64,000 bases of DNA, taken from the NCBI GenBank assembly GCA_007922225.1, contig ML680053.1, positions 16,313,877-16,377,876 on the forward strand, in the 5' to 3' direction. Positions 47,701-58,151 of the stretch are shown here, piece after piece (position 1 is the first letter of the stretch; each line of letters opens with the position of its first letter). The translations under genes were made by a program, and so were the position numbers. The notes under the pieces were generated by a model. The model did no database searches, was not told the DNA's origin, and was given only the letters and a program-made list of their open reading frames with translations. This stretch comes from Emydura subglobosa. Its lineage: Eukaryota > Chordata > Testudines > Chelidae.

Positions 47701-48289
47701 TAAGTGACCATTTTGAGTTGATATGGCTCACTTACATGATGTAGAGCTTTCCTGTGCATTGCTATATGCTAGAAGTGGGTTAAGGGATAGAAATGTACAA
47801 GACTATCTGTGTTTGCATCTGCTTCACATTCCCCCTAGGCAGTGGGGTGGAACAGTGTATTAATACACACCAAGATTTCACGGGAATCCTCCAGAGATAT
47901 CTCTAGGAAACGAAGATTCCTTGGCGGAGCTGCTTTGTTCCTTCCACCATTGTAGGAAACTTTCCCACACCAAATGGCAATCGTGTTTAGGAAGCAAAGT
48001 GGCACACCAGCAAGCAGCATAGGGACCCGGTCTGAAGCCGCTTACATGTAGGAGATGCACCCTTGTTTACCCTTAGGAGTGAGATATTGGCTTCAATGAC
48101 CCCTGCCTGTGGAAAATAGTGGCAGAATTTACAATTATGTCCTGAGTCACTTGCAGTGATCCCCTTAAAAAACCAACAAGACCCCCAGGGCCAAATTCAC
48201 TGTGCTTAGTGCGTTAGCGGAGCTGAGTGCTTGCCAAGGGAAAGTGAGAAAGACGTGTACTTCACTATTGAGATTTGATGCTGCGAGTG

Positions 48290-48660
48290 CACTAACCATC
48301 ATGCTTCTGTTTGTTGTTTCTTGTGCTTGCGCAGATGCGGCCTTCAGGGGAACCCCTTCCATACCAGAGGAGTGCCTCTGCCAGATAAGGAAGTGACCCA
48401 GGAGGAGCAAGGACATGTTTCTGGATGTGTTTCAATCCTCTCACAACGCAGAACAAGAATGCAGGGCATGGAGAGAGCCAGTCACTGAAAATTTTCCAGT
48501 GGATAGGCAAGAGAGAAAGTAGAGCCAGGATCGAATTTTAATGGGCCAGGAGCTGAGGATTAAAGTAATGGAGGAGCAAACTGAGATGTCAAAGTCCCTA
48601 TTCACGCTGCAGGTAGAACACATGCATGCTTTCTCCCCCCCCCCCCCCCCCAACCCACCT
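48290..48660 (+). pseudogene. Harbinger Myb-like gene, C-terminal remnant
   Basis: Near 48560-48625 the + strand reads LRIKVMEEQTEMSKSLFTLQ followed by VEHMHAF and a proline run. This matches the coiled-coil end of the Harbinger Myb-like protein (REQTEML..L..LQVEQ-like). A 19-base C run (about 48637-48655) follows. The rest is frameshifted. Confidence 0.55.
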
Positions 48661-48892
48661 CGCAGCCCCTATACAACTGCTTGCCATGCACTGCGCAGAT
48701 TCCTCCCACACATTCCTTTCATTTTCCTGGATCATCACAGTACCCTGTTCACTCCACCCCTTCAGACAGCTTCCATAATGATAGCTGGGCCTACACACAG
48801 TTATGAGCACCTCCCTCGGGAGACTCCTGTTCAGTGTTATCTCCCTTTCAACCAAGCATTTTGTGTGTGTTGTTTATTGCTATTTAACTTAA

Positions 48893-48925
48893 AAAAAAAA
48901 AAAAACCAAAAAAAAAACAAAAACT
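48893..48925. repeat. A-rich run
   Basis: Several A stretches broken by CC and C, inside the Harbinger element between its two genes. Probably a simple repeat, not a LINE tail. Confidence 0.6.
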
Positions 48926-49179
48926 AGTCTCTGAAAGATAACCAATCTTTATTTGTCTCTTACACAAGGAGGTTGCTGCTTGAATTCACACACAGTGGCA
49001 AGTGGCGCGTTAGCAGACTACAAATCATGGTCAGGAGGCAATCATCAACATTTTCATGCAGGGTGGCGAGTTAACAAAGCATGGCAGTGTGCTGTATAGA
49101 AAGACACATTACTGGTGGTGCCCGTTGTCAAAATGGTGCCTCAAAGCTTCCCTGATTCTAATACCCATCCCCATTTGTG

Positions 49180-50083
49180 CCCCTCTGATAGCCCTGGTAT
49201 CAGGCTGCTCAAAATTAACTGCCAGTCAATCTGCCTCCACACTCCACCTCTGGGGAAACTTTTCATCCTTAGCCTCACAAATATGCAGTGCAACGCAGGC
49301 ATCTACGACCATGGGAATATTTTCCTCATTTTGGTCTAACCTGACATAAGGGCATCGCCAGTGAGCTTTTAATCTGCCAAATGCACATTCAATGGTCATT
49401 TTATATCTACGCAGTCTATTGCTTAAGAAATCCTTGCTGTTGTCAAGGCTTCATGAGCCATGGCAGTAAGGATCGCTATGGGCATTTCACGATCCCCCAA
49501 TAGGATCGTCTGATCTGGAAAGAAAGTCCTTGCCTGCAGTTTTCCGTACAAGCCAGGGTTCCTGAAGATGCATGCGTCATGCACCTTCCTTGACCACCCT
49601 GTGTTGATATCAGTGAAACAAGCCCAGTGATCCATAAGTGCCTGCAGTACCACAAAGAAGTACCTCTTTTTATTGATGTACTCTGTCACAAGATGGTCCA
49701 GGGCCAAAACTGGGATATGCATGCCATCTATTTCTCCCCACCCCCAGTGTTAGGAAATCCCATTGCCACAAATCCATCCACTATTTCACAAACATTTCCC
49801 AGAGTCACAGGCCTTTGTAGCAGGATGCGATTAATGGCTCACCAACCTTACGTGAATGCAACCTCTAAGGTGGACTTCCCATCTCCACACTGATTTGCAA
49901 CTGACCAGTAGCGGTCTGGAGTTGCCAGCTGCCACACTGCAATCGCCACACGCTTCTCCACCAAGAGGGCAGCTCTCATTTTGGTGTCCTTACATCGCAG
50001 GGCAGGGGTGAGCTCAGCACACAGCGCCAAGAAGGTGACTGTGCACATTCGGAAGTTGTGCACCTCCCGTTGCCAGCTCTGCC
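49180..50083 (-). pseudogene. PIF/Harbinger transposase (HARBI1-like), broken
   Basis: Minus-strand DDE transposase. From the start: VHNFRMCTVTFLALCAELTP (50.08-50.03 kb), MRAALLVEKRVAIAVWQLAT, a break, then MHIPVLALDHLVTEYINKKR (first Asp region near 49.72 kb), FTDINTGWSRKVHDACIFRN (second Asp) and LLGDREMPIAIL. A roughly 20-bp deletion near 49.44-49.46 kb shifts the frame. Then MTIECAFGRLKAHWRCPYVR holds the catalytic Glu, and ENIPMVVDACVALHNICEAK-like text ends it near 49.18 kb (ALHICEAK here). The order and spacing fit HARBI1-family transposases of about 350 residues. It is not functional. Confidence 0.85.
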
Positions 50084-50481
50084 CACACATCGACTCTAGT
50101 GACACCATCCCTGGTCCTAACCACATCAGCCACACCATAAGGGGCTCATTCACCTGCACATCTACTAATGTAATATACGCCATCATGTGCCAGCAATGCC
50201 CCTCTGCCATGTACATTGGCCAAACCGGACTGTCACTACGCAAAAGAATAAATGGACACAAATCAGACATAAAAAATAACAACATCTATAAACCAGTCGG
50301 AGAGCACTTCAATCTCCCAGGACACTCGGTCACTGACTTGAAAGTTGCCATACTTCAACAAAAAAACTTCAAAAACAGACTTCAGCGAGAAACTGCAGAG
50401 CTGGAACTCATCTGCAAACTTGACACAATCAGACTGGGTCTGAATGGGGACTTGGAATGGTTCTCTCATTACAAGAAGTAA
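50071..50481 (+). CDS. PLE GIY-YIG endonuclease domain, open fragment
   Basis: About 137 codons open to TAA at 50479-50481; the frame extends further left through antisense Harbinger sequence and that part is not PLE. Visible: CQLCPHIDSS (Cys pair ahead of the domain), IRGSFTCTSTNVIYAIMCQQ, CPSAMYIGQTGLSLRKRING and HKSDIKNN, then PVGEHFNLPGHSVTDLKVAI (domain Glu and His), and a helical C terminus ending HYKK. In Penelope-like elements this nuclease nicks the target for reverse transcription. The GIY part is changed to V-I-Y-A-I and the YIG part is kept, as is common in PLEs. The upstream reverse transcriptase is missing, so the fragment cannot act alone. Confidence 0.85.
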   Translation, partial: CQLCPHIDSSDTIPGPNHISHTIRGSFTCTSTNVIYAIMCQQCPSAMYIGQTGLSLRKRINGHKSDIKNNNIYKPVGEHFNLPGHSVTDLKVAILQQKNFKNRLQRETAELELICKLDTIRLGLNGDLEWFSHYKK

Positions 50482-50766
50482 TTGTCACTGTTCACACATT
50501 CTCACCTTCTAATCAACGGTTGTGAACAGGCCTCAACTACTCTAATTGAATGGACTTTGCTCATATCTACCTTCCCCATTGTTGTTCCTTACCCTTGGAT
50601 ATGTATATATACACACCTCCTATCTGATTTCTATTCCTTACATCTGACAAAGTGGGTTGCAGCCCACGAAAGCTTATGCCTGTAGAAATTAAATTTGTTA
50701 GTCTTTAAAGTGCTACAGGACTCTCGTTGTTTTTGCTGTATACAGACTAACACGGCTACCCCTCTG
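50071..50766 (+). mobile_element. Penelope-like retroelement, 3' segment
   Basis: A 5'-truncated PLE: the C-terminal endonuclease frame (to 50481) plus a 3' UTR that ends 'acatctgacaaagtgggttg', 'cccacgaaagcttatgcc', 'ctacaggactctcgttgttt' and 'aacacggctacccctctgg'. The tail is the one found as a palindrome at 6611-6810, which shows those palindromes are PLE ends. It joins Harbinger on the left and antisense CR1 on the right. Confidence 0.85.
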
Positions 50767-50769
50767 GAA

Positions 50770-53390
50770 CTTTTCTCCTCATATGGAAGGTGTTCCATAC
50801 CCTAATCATTTTTGTTACCCTTCCCTGTACCTTTTCCATTTCTAATCTAGCATTCCGAGATGGGGTGGCCAGAATTACACACAGTATTCAAGGTATGGGC
50901 ATACCATGGGTTTATATAGTGACACTATGATATTTACTGTCTTATTATCTAGCCCTTTCCTAATGATTCCTAACATACTGTAGGCTTTTTTTGACTGCTG
51001 CTGCACATTGAGCAGAAGTTTTCAGAGAACTATCCACAATGACTCCAAGATCTCTTTCTTGAGTGGTAACAGCTAATTTAGACCCCATCATTTTATTGGT
51101 ATAGTTGAGTTTATGTTTTTCAATATGCATTACTTTGCATTTATCAACTTTGAATTGCAGCTGGCATTTTATTGCCCAGTCACCCAGTTTTGTGAAAGCC
51201 CTTTGTAACTTTTCGCAGTCAGCTGGATTTAACTATCTTGAATAATTTTCTTCGTCTGCAAACTTTGCCAACACACTGTTTACCCCTTCTTCCAGATCAT
51301 TTATGAAATGTGGAACAGCACTGGCATCAGTACCAATCCCTGAAGGGTACCAGTATTTACCTCGCTCCATTCTGAAAACTGACCACTTATTCCTATCCTT
51401 TGTTTCCTGACGTTAACCAGTTACTGATCCCTCTTATCCCATAACTGCTTACTTTGATTAAGAGCCTTTGGTGAGGGACCTTGTCAAAGGCTTTCGGAAA
51501 GTCGCTATCCACTGGATCTCCCTTGTCCACGTTTGTTGATCCCCTCAAAGAATTCTAGTAGCTCGGCATGGTGTGATTTCTCTTTAGAGAAGACATGTTG
51601 ATACTTCCCTAACAAAGCTTGTTCAACTACATATCCGACAATTTTCTTTGTTACTATAGTTTCGGCCACCTTGTCTGGTACTGCAGTTATGTTTTCAAGC
51701 CTGTAATTGCCAGGATTGCCTCTGGAGCTTATTTTAAAAATTGACATCAGATTAGCTCTTCACCCGTCATCTGTTACAGAAGCTGATTTAAGTGATAGGT
51801 TACATACTACAGTTAGTAGTTCTGCAATTTCACATTTGAGTTCCTGCAGAAATCTTGGGTGAATACCATCCAGACTTGGTGACTTACTACTGTTTAATTT
51901 ATCAATTAGTTCCAAAACCTCTTCTGTTGACATCTCAATCTGGGACAGTTCCTTAGATTTGTCATCTAAAAAGAATGGCTTTGGTGTGGGAATCTCCCTA
52001 GCATCTTCTGCAGTGAAGACCGATGCAAAGAATTCATCTAGCGTTTCTGCAATGGTGTTGTCTTCCTTGAGTGCTCCTTTAGCACCTTGATTGTCCAGTG
52101 ACCCCACTGATTATACGGCAGGCTTTCAGCTTCTGATGAACTTAAGAAATATTTCATAGTTAGTTTTGGAGTCTTTTGATAGTTGCTCTTCAAATTCTTT
52201 TTTTGGCATTTCTAATTATACTTTTACATTCGTTCCTCTAACTGCTTCTTTTACTCTGTTGTTTAGCCATGGTAGCATTTTTTGTTCCTCTTACTAGTCT
52301 TTTTAATTTCAGGTATACATCTAATTTGAGCCTCTATTATGTTTTTTTTAAAAGTTTCCATGCAGCGTGCAGGCATTTCACTCTTATGACTGTTCGTTTT
52401 AATATCCACTTACCTAGCTTCCTAATTTTTGTGTAGTTCCTCTTTGTGAAGTTAAATACTCTTATGGTGAGCTTTTTTGGTAGCTTTCCCTCCACGTATG
52501 TGTAATTTAATTATATTATGGTTGCTATAGTGAGTGGTTCAGCTATATTCACCTCTTGGAGAAGATCCTATGCTCCATTTAGGATTAAATCAAGAATTGC
52601 CTCTCCCCTTGTGGGATCCAGGACTAGCTGTATGAAGAAGCAGTCATTTACAATGTCTAGAAACTTTCTTTCTGCATTTAGTCCTGAGGTGACATGTACC
52701 CAGCCAATATGAGGATAGATGAAATCCCCATTATTATTGTGTTTTCTATTTTTATAGCCTCTCTAATCACCCTGGGCATTTCACAGTCATCATCACAATC
52801 CTGGTTGGGTTGTTGGTAATATATTCCTCCTGCTATACTCCTACTATTCAAGCATGGAATTTCTATCCATGGGAAGTCTATAGGACAGTTTGATTCATTT
52901 AAGATTTTTACTCTATTTGATTCTCTGTTTTCTTTTCACATATAGTACCACTCCCCCAGCAGCATGACTTATTCTGTCATTTCTATATATTTTGTACCTT
53001 AATATTAGTGTCCCCTTGATTGTTATCATTCTACCAAGTTTCAGTGATACCTGTTATATCAATATCCTCATTTAATACCGGGCACTCAAGTTTATCCATC
53101 TTAATGTTCAGATTTCTAGCATTTGTATACAAGCACTTATAAAATTTGTCACTTTTTAGTTGTCTGCCTTCATATGATGTAATTGAATGGGACTTATTTT
53201 CATTTGACTGTTTCTCTTCAGTTCTTACTTGTACTTGATCAACTTGTATCATCTCCTCTTTACTAGGATATAGAGAATGCCCATAAATAGATCCTTCCCT
53301 ATGGGATGTCTCCATCTGAATTGTGTGCTCCTCTGACCCTGTTGGCTTTCCCCCAGCCCTTAGTTTAACAACTCCTCTACAATCTTTTTA
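50770..53390 (-). mobile_element. CR1 LINE, antisense, long decayed copy
   Basis: Reading leftward from 53.32 kb: endonuclease start (CLYTNARNLNIKMDKLE, DITGITETW), then at 52.1-51.75 kb the pre-RT region (EFFASVFTAEDAREIPTP, LNSSKSPSLDGIHPRFLQEL). Next, RT fingers (IFKISSRGNPGNYRLENITA), and by 50.8-51.0 kb the CR1 C-terminal part ([28 protein letters not shown]). It stops at 50770 against the PLE. Many stops and frameshifts. Confidence 0.85.
51505..53315 (-). pseudogene. CR1 ORF2 (endonuclease-reverse transcriptase), broken
   Basis: Antisense pseudogene of the APE-type endonuclease and RT polyprotein. Open pieces are 53315-53031 (endonuclease N terminus), 52107-51760 (between endonuclease and RT) and 51747-51505 (RT fingers with PGNYR and a decayed K-S-H-H-A-E-L-L where KSCLTNL is expected). 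The catalytic F-A-D-D segment is not readable in one frame. It cannot make a protein. Confidence 0.8.
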
Positions 53391-53478
53391 ATTTTACACG
53401 GAATCATAGAACCATTGGGCTAGAAAGGGCAGCAAGAGACTAGTCTAACCCCCTGCCAAGGTGCAGGATTTGTTGGGT

Positions 53479-54165
53479 CTAAATCACCCAGGACAGATGG
53501 CTATCCAGCCTCTTTTTGAAAGCCTCCAGTGAAGGAGATTCCCCGACTTCCCTAGGCAGTCTGTTCCATTGTCCTACTGTTCTTACAGGTAGGAAGTTTT
53601 TCCTGAGATTTAATCTAAATCTGCTATGCGGTATTTTGAATCCATTGCCTCTTGTCCTGCCCTCTGTGGCAAGAGAGAATAACTTTTCTCCATCTTTTTT
53701 ATGGCAGCCTTTAACATATTTGAAGATTGCTATAACGTCCTCCCTTAACCTCCTCTTTTCCAAACTAAATATACCCAGTTCCTTCAGCCTTTGCTCATAT
53801 GGCTTGCATTGCATCCCTTTGATGTCTGTCGCTCACCTCCAGATCCTTTCCAGTTTCTCTACATGCTTTCTATATAGCAGTGACCAAACTGAACAGAGTA
53901 CTCCAGCTGAGGCTTAACCAGTCCCAAGTAGAGCAGTACTATCACCTTCCATGATTTGCATGCTATGCCTGTTAATGCAACACAATATTGCATTTGCTTT
54001 TTTTGCAACAGCATGGCAATGCTGACTCATGTTGAGGTTATGATCCACCACAACTCCCAGACCTTTCTCAGCAATACCACTGTGGAGCCAGTTATCCCAC
54101 ATTCTGTATTTGTGCATTTGGTTTTTCTTCCTTAACTGTAGCACCTTACATTTGTCTTTGAGCTT
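53479..54165 (-). pseudogene. CR1 ORF2 C-terminal part, two open pieces
   Basis: Piece one: KDKCKVLQLRKKNQMHKYRM, then SGIAEKGLGVVVDHNLNMSQ and AKKANAILCCINRHS. Piece two: YEQRLKELGIFSLEKRRLRE, then GNGFKIPHSRFRLNLRKNFL and PREVGESPSLEAFKKRLDSH. These are the usual last 250 residues of CR1 ORF2. A frameshift near 53.82-53.92 kb separates them. Confidence 0.8.
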
Positions 54166-54700
54166 GCCAGCCAGCTGGTTCCATTTTTCCTGCATAATAA
54201 ACCTAAAACCCTCCTTTCTATACCTTTGTCTCATCCACACACGGAGACCCTGCATTTCTGCCTGTCTAACTGGCCCTGCACGTGGAACTGGAAGCATTTC
54301 AGAGAATGCTACCATGGAGTTCCTGGACTTTGTTATCTAGCAGCCTAAATTTGGCATTCAGGACCTCTCTCCTATCTTTTCCTATGTCCTACATGTGGTG
54401 GTAGTACCTACATTGGCTTCTCCCCAGCACTGCACATAAGTTTGTCTAGATGTCTTGAGAGATATGCAACCTTTGCACCTGAAAGGCAATTTACTATGCA
54501 GTTCTCCTGGTCATCACAAACCCAACTATACATTTCTAATGATCGAATCCACCAAAACTACTATCTGACTCTTCCTAACAACAGATTCCTTCCCACAAAG
54601 AGGTATCCGTCAGTGCGAGAAGATACCATGGCATCCTCTAGCAGGAGGGTCCCAACTATGGGACTCTTTCCTTTGCTCCAGTTTGATGTTCTCCTTCCTT
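54165..54700 (-). pseudogene. CR1 ORF1 SGNH-type esterase region, broken
   Basis: Minus-strand text reads VVVLVDSIIRNV (decayed G-D-S block), then H-S-K-L-P-F-R-C-K-G and a VGTTTTCRT stretch (decayed H-V-G-T-N-D block), then FSEMLPVPRAGPVRQAEMQG and a YRKEGFRFI tail. This order is that of the esterase domain in reptile CR1 ORF1, a lipid-hydrolase-like fold of unclear role in retrotransposition. Several stops. Confidence 0.6.
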
Positions 54701-54882
54701 GAGACTTTCATCTTCCTCAACAGCACAGGGGCTGTCAGAGTGGGGATGTGCCCAGGCTGCTGTGTCCTGGAAAGTCTCATCTATGCACCTCTCCGTCACC
54801 CTTAGCTCCTTCCAGTTCAGCCATGCTGGTCTCAAGAGCCCATACTCGGTCCCTGAGGGCCATGAGCTCCTTGCACTGAACG

Positions 54883-54883
<1 letters not shown>

Positions 54884-54927
<44 letters not shown>
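54884..54927. repeat. (CA)n microsatellite
   Basis: About 22 CA units without interruption, beside CR1 ORF1 sequence. Likely polymorphic. Confidence 0.97.
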
Positions 54928-54928
<1 letters not shown>

Positions 54929-54959
54929 ACCTGCCCGCAAGGCAGGTAATCATAAATGC

Positions 54960-55290
54960 TGTATTCAGTTCAATAAATTGGATAGCCTCCCACTCTGCTG
55001 CTAGACGTCTGCCTGCATTCTTTTTACTCCTGCAGCTTTTTGGGTTTTTTATTGTGGGGTTTTTTTGATGGGGTTTTTAATTGGTTTAAGTTTAGAGAAG
55101 ATTGGGTGTATCCGACTCTCACGCTCCCCCTCCAAACTCCCTTGCAAAACTTCCATGTTTGCTACTTCTATTTGCTAGCTCCTCTGGTCGCTTAGGTGCT
55201 GGATTTTTAGACCTCTGTTCTCCCTGAGTAGCCCCATTCCCTGGTTAATGGTTGTGACATTGGCCTCCAGGGGAGCCATGCTGAGAGAGT
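54960..55290 (-). mobile_element. CR1 5' region, antisense
   Basis: Contains 'ctcccttgcaaaacttccat', 'gtttgctacttctatttgct' and 'agctcctctggtcgcttagg', a CR1 5' segment that is repeated at 56.63-56.69 kb. It probably belongs to the same element as 53.40-54.95 kb. Confidence 0.5.
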
Positions 55291-55329
55291 TTAAACCGGG
55301 CAAATCGCAAAGAAAGGGGCAGGCAAAGC

Positions 55330-56460
55330 CCTAAATACTGGTGGTTTTTCTTCCATCAGATATACCAAGCCAGCAACAAACAGCTTCAGATCATCTCACT
55401 GGTCATTCATAAGACAATACACAGTTTCCTTAAAACTATTGAGCCTTTTGGCTAACACCCAGACAGCCAAGTCAAATACGATGGGGATTACTGAAAATCT
55501 TTATCCATCGTATGTAAAAACGTTCTACCAATCCCAAATGATCGGACACATTACCAAACAGGTCAATGAATAGTTCAGATCTTACCTAAACACATGTTTA
55601 TAGCCAATGCTTATTAAACTAAATATTTATTTAAAAAGGAAATAGTAATGGTTAAAAGGTCAGTATACATGCACAGATGAAAATAAAGTTCTTAGGTCAA
55701 TTTCAAAGTAGAGAAGATTAAGAATTTTGCAATTCAGTTAATTGCAAAGCCTTTGAAATTACTCAAACAGTTTGGGGTCATCAGTCCTTGTTTAGAGCTT
55801 CTTTGTTAGAAATCCAGTCCAATGAAATGAAGACTAAAATAGCACGTTCAAATTCTCCCATGAGAATTAGCAGGGTGTTTCCAGGCTGGTGCTGGGATCC
55901 AATCTTGAAATCCAAACTTTCCCTGACAAACTTGGACAGATTTGAGATAAAAAAGATCAGTCCACTAGAGTCTTTTATAGATCCATGCAGGCTGATCGAT
56001 ATCTTCTTGACAGCAGGTACCTCCTTGAACAATTAATAGGTGATTACTTGTGGCTCTGAAGTATCATCTCCTATGTCCTGTGCACACTGGTAACTAGTTA
56101 CATTAGCCCAAGGTAATTAGTAATATACAACCATTCATAGGTATTTACTACTTAAACGTCAAAGAGAAATAAAAACAATAGTATTGTTACATTCAAGTTT
56201 CATCCAAATGTTCGTATGTTCCTTTTGAACACTTAATCAATAGAACAGTGATGGACAAGAAACCAGTTTATCTATATTGTTAACCTCCAGAAAGATATAT
56301 GTAAACAACATCATATAAATGCCAACAATACACTTGCATATCAAAGCTCTAGTCTACTTGTAAGGAATGAACCTCACTACGATTTGTATTTTCCTTTAAT
56401 AGGTCTTTAAAGGTCAGATTTGGGCCACGCAACTTGCAAAGTAACTTAATTTTTTCTGGT
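55330..56460. other. Unclassified AT-rich block between CR1 5' pieces
   Basis: No gene. The text ('aaactaaatatttatttaaa', 'ttttatagatccatgcaggc') resembles antisense parts of turtle LTR elements that I recall only vaguely. No ends or target duplication could be fixed. Confidence 0.3.
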
Positions 56461-56479
56461 CCATTGTCACAATGGTTAA

Positions 56480-56700
56480 CAGATTAGGGAGCAAAGCCTC
56501 ATTAAGAAGCTCTGCTAGGCTCAGCACACAGCCCCCCAAAAGATCTCACTATACACTGCAGTCAAGCAGCAAGCACACAACAGACAGACAGACAAATTCA
56601 CCCCAAGGGTCAAGTAGTCACTCCTCCTTCACCTCGAGAACTCCCTCGCAAAACTCCTGTTTGCTGCTCCTGTTCACTAACCGTATCAATATCCTTCTTG
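56480..56700 (-). mobile_element. CR1 5' region, antisense, second copy
   Basis: 'caaattcaccccaagggtca', 'agtagtcactcctccttcac', 'ctccctcgcaaaactcctgt' and 'ttgctgctcctgttcactaa' parallel the 55.1-kb piece. Because both contain the same portion, they are two insertions, not one split element. Confidence 0.5.
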
Positions 56701-57039
56701 AATAGTGGACATCATGGTTGGAGCAAGAAAAACAAAAAGAGTCTCCAAGGATCTTTAAATCCATTGACAAACATCTTTTTAATGAATGCAGATACTGGAT
56801 TAACAGTGTAACCATCCCGTACACTAGAATACATCACTGGAGATGCCCGCTTACATCACGTGTTTCATTTTATACTTTCTATTTTATTTTGCTTTGCACG
56901 TTACTGGAAATAAATTCTACCAGAATCTATGTTCTCTATTATTGAAGTGCTCTGTGAAAACACAGTTTGCATATTAAAAGGCATCGTCAGCTTTTAGGTT
57001 CATTATGCTATGATCAAGCTTTAGATTTAATGCTAATTC

Positions 57040-57702
57040 CCTCAAGGCCAGATCTACAGTACAAACTTTGGTTGACAAAAGTTACATTGGCAAAAAGCTG
57101 CTACCAGTCAGTACGTCCCTTGTGCATGTGCATACTTGGCTCCTTGCACTGGCATTGTGCACACTTCTAGGAGTGCCTGTGTCGATGCACAGTGCAATGC
57201 ACCATGGGTAGGTTTCCCAATGTGCAACTCACCATCATCCAGTGCACTATCTTTTGGGAAATTTTAGCAATGGATGGTGGGGTAGAAATGAGTTGTGCAG
57301 GCAGGACTTGGAGTGAGAGGTCATGTTTCCATCATGCAACTTTCTCCATCCCATAATACCATCACCATCCCATAATTTTTGCACCTTTTTTTAAAAAAAT
57401 CCCACAAACCTACACGGCACTTTTCACTGTCCACCATCTTTGAAAGAAGCCTGGAGCCTGCACAGCTATGCCCTATTGTTATGAAAGTTGTAAACACTGG
57501 ACGTACAATCCTCGGTATTTACAGAGCTGCAAGAACTGCAGCAGCGCGGAACATGACGATTTTGTGGAGGACAGATTACTGTGGTACATAACATTAACCA
57601 ATTCAAGGCTGTTGGTGTCATTCACAGAACAGCTGCAGATGGTGGCACACCACTTCTGGACCCAAAAACAAGCACTGACTGATGGGAATCACATCGTAAA
57701 AA
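57040..57702 (+). mobile_element. PIF/Harbinger transposon, left part (split by DIRS)
   Basis: Starts near 'ggccagatctacagtacaaa' and runs through Harbinger 5' sequence ('cttgtgcatgtgcatacttg', 'gatgcacagtgcaatgcacc', 'tcccataatttttgcacctt'). It then enters the transposase N terminus (from about 57470), ending at LTDGNHIVK at 57702. The frame continues after the DIRS element at 61479. Confidence 0.7.
57470..57702 (+). pseudogene. Harbinger transposase N terminus, interrupted
   Basis: Frame MPYCYESCKHWTYNPRYLQS through FVEDRLLWYITLTNSRLLVS and FTEQLQMVAHHFWTQKQALT to DGNHIV. The family normally has a T-x-W-W-D-x-I-V block here, and a small deletion seems to have removed part of it. It breaks off at the DIRS insertion. 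Confidence 0.55.
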
Positions 57703-57705
57703 TAA

Positions 57706-57997
57706 TTACTAACCTTTCCATAACTGTTGTTCTTTGAGGTATATTGCACATGTCCATTCCACTGTAGTCAGTTTGTTTACTCCAGTGCACAGCTGTTGAA
57801 GGGTTTTTACCCTAAGCAGTACCTGTTGGGGTGGCCTGAGCTCCCTCTGCTGTCTCATGTACAACATGCAGGCATAAAGGGCTGATCCGCCCCAGACTCC
57901 TCTCCTACTGGAATGACTCCGATGGGAAGGAGGGTGGATCATGAAATGGATATGTGCAACACGCCTCAAAGAACAACAGTTACAGAAAGGTTAGTAA
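57706..57997. repeat. DIRS inverted end repeats
   Basis: The arm at 57706-57768 ('ttactaacctttccataact', 'gttgttctttgaggtatatt', 'gcacatgtccattccactgt') is an inverted copy of 57945-57997 ('aatggatatgtgcaacacgc', 'ctcaaagaacaacagttaca', 'gaaaggttagtaa'). A partial direct copy of the first arm follows at 58007-58046, and another inverted one lies at 61441-61478. Such split inverted repeats are used by DIRS elements to form circular intermediates. Confidence 0.75.
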
Positions 57998-58151
57998 CCA
58001 TTGTTTCTTCTTTGGGTAACTGCAATGTCCTTTCCACTGTAGTTGGCTCACAAGCACTCCTGACTGGAGATGGATTCGGAATCTATTTGAACAAGGACTG
58101 GAGGATCACTCTTTCAAATTTAGCATCTTCCCTAGACTGTTGAGAGATTGC

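Larger units (their letters stand above)
47121..50083. mobile_element. PIF/Harbinger DNA transposon, degraded
   Basis: An element with the two Harbinger genes facing each other: a Myb-like gene on + (47.23-48.65 kb) and a DDE transposase on - (50.08-49.18 kb). Both are broken. The left end abuts CR1 and an assembly gap, the right end abuts a PLE. Terminal inverted repeats and a 3-bp target duplication are not recognisable, so at least one end is lost. Confidence 0.75.
53395..54950 (-). mobile_element. CR1 LINE, antisense, internally deleted
   Basis: Reading leftward: ORF1 esterase part (54.70-54.17 kb), directly joined near 54165 to the ORF2 region KDKCKVLQLRKKNQMHKYRM and on to the ORF2 C terminus (53814-53479, ending LDSHLSWVI). 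The 3' end is at 53395 with 'acggaatcatagaaccattg'. The endonuclease and most of the RT are absent. A (CA)n array lies near the left-hand part of ORF1. Confidence 0.8.

Noticed and set aside
49981..50070. N-terminal 30 codons of the open frame leading into the PLE nuclease
   Set aside because: This part is antisense Harbinger transposase; the frame is open across the joint by chance.
54884..54927. CRISPR-like or satellite array
   Set aside because: It is a plain dinucleotide microsatellite; no spaced repeats of CRISPR type exist in the window.
56472..56705. 77-codon Ser/Thr-rich plus-strand frame
   Set aside because: It is antisense CR1 5' sequence.
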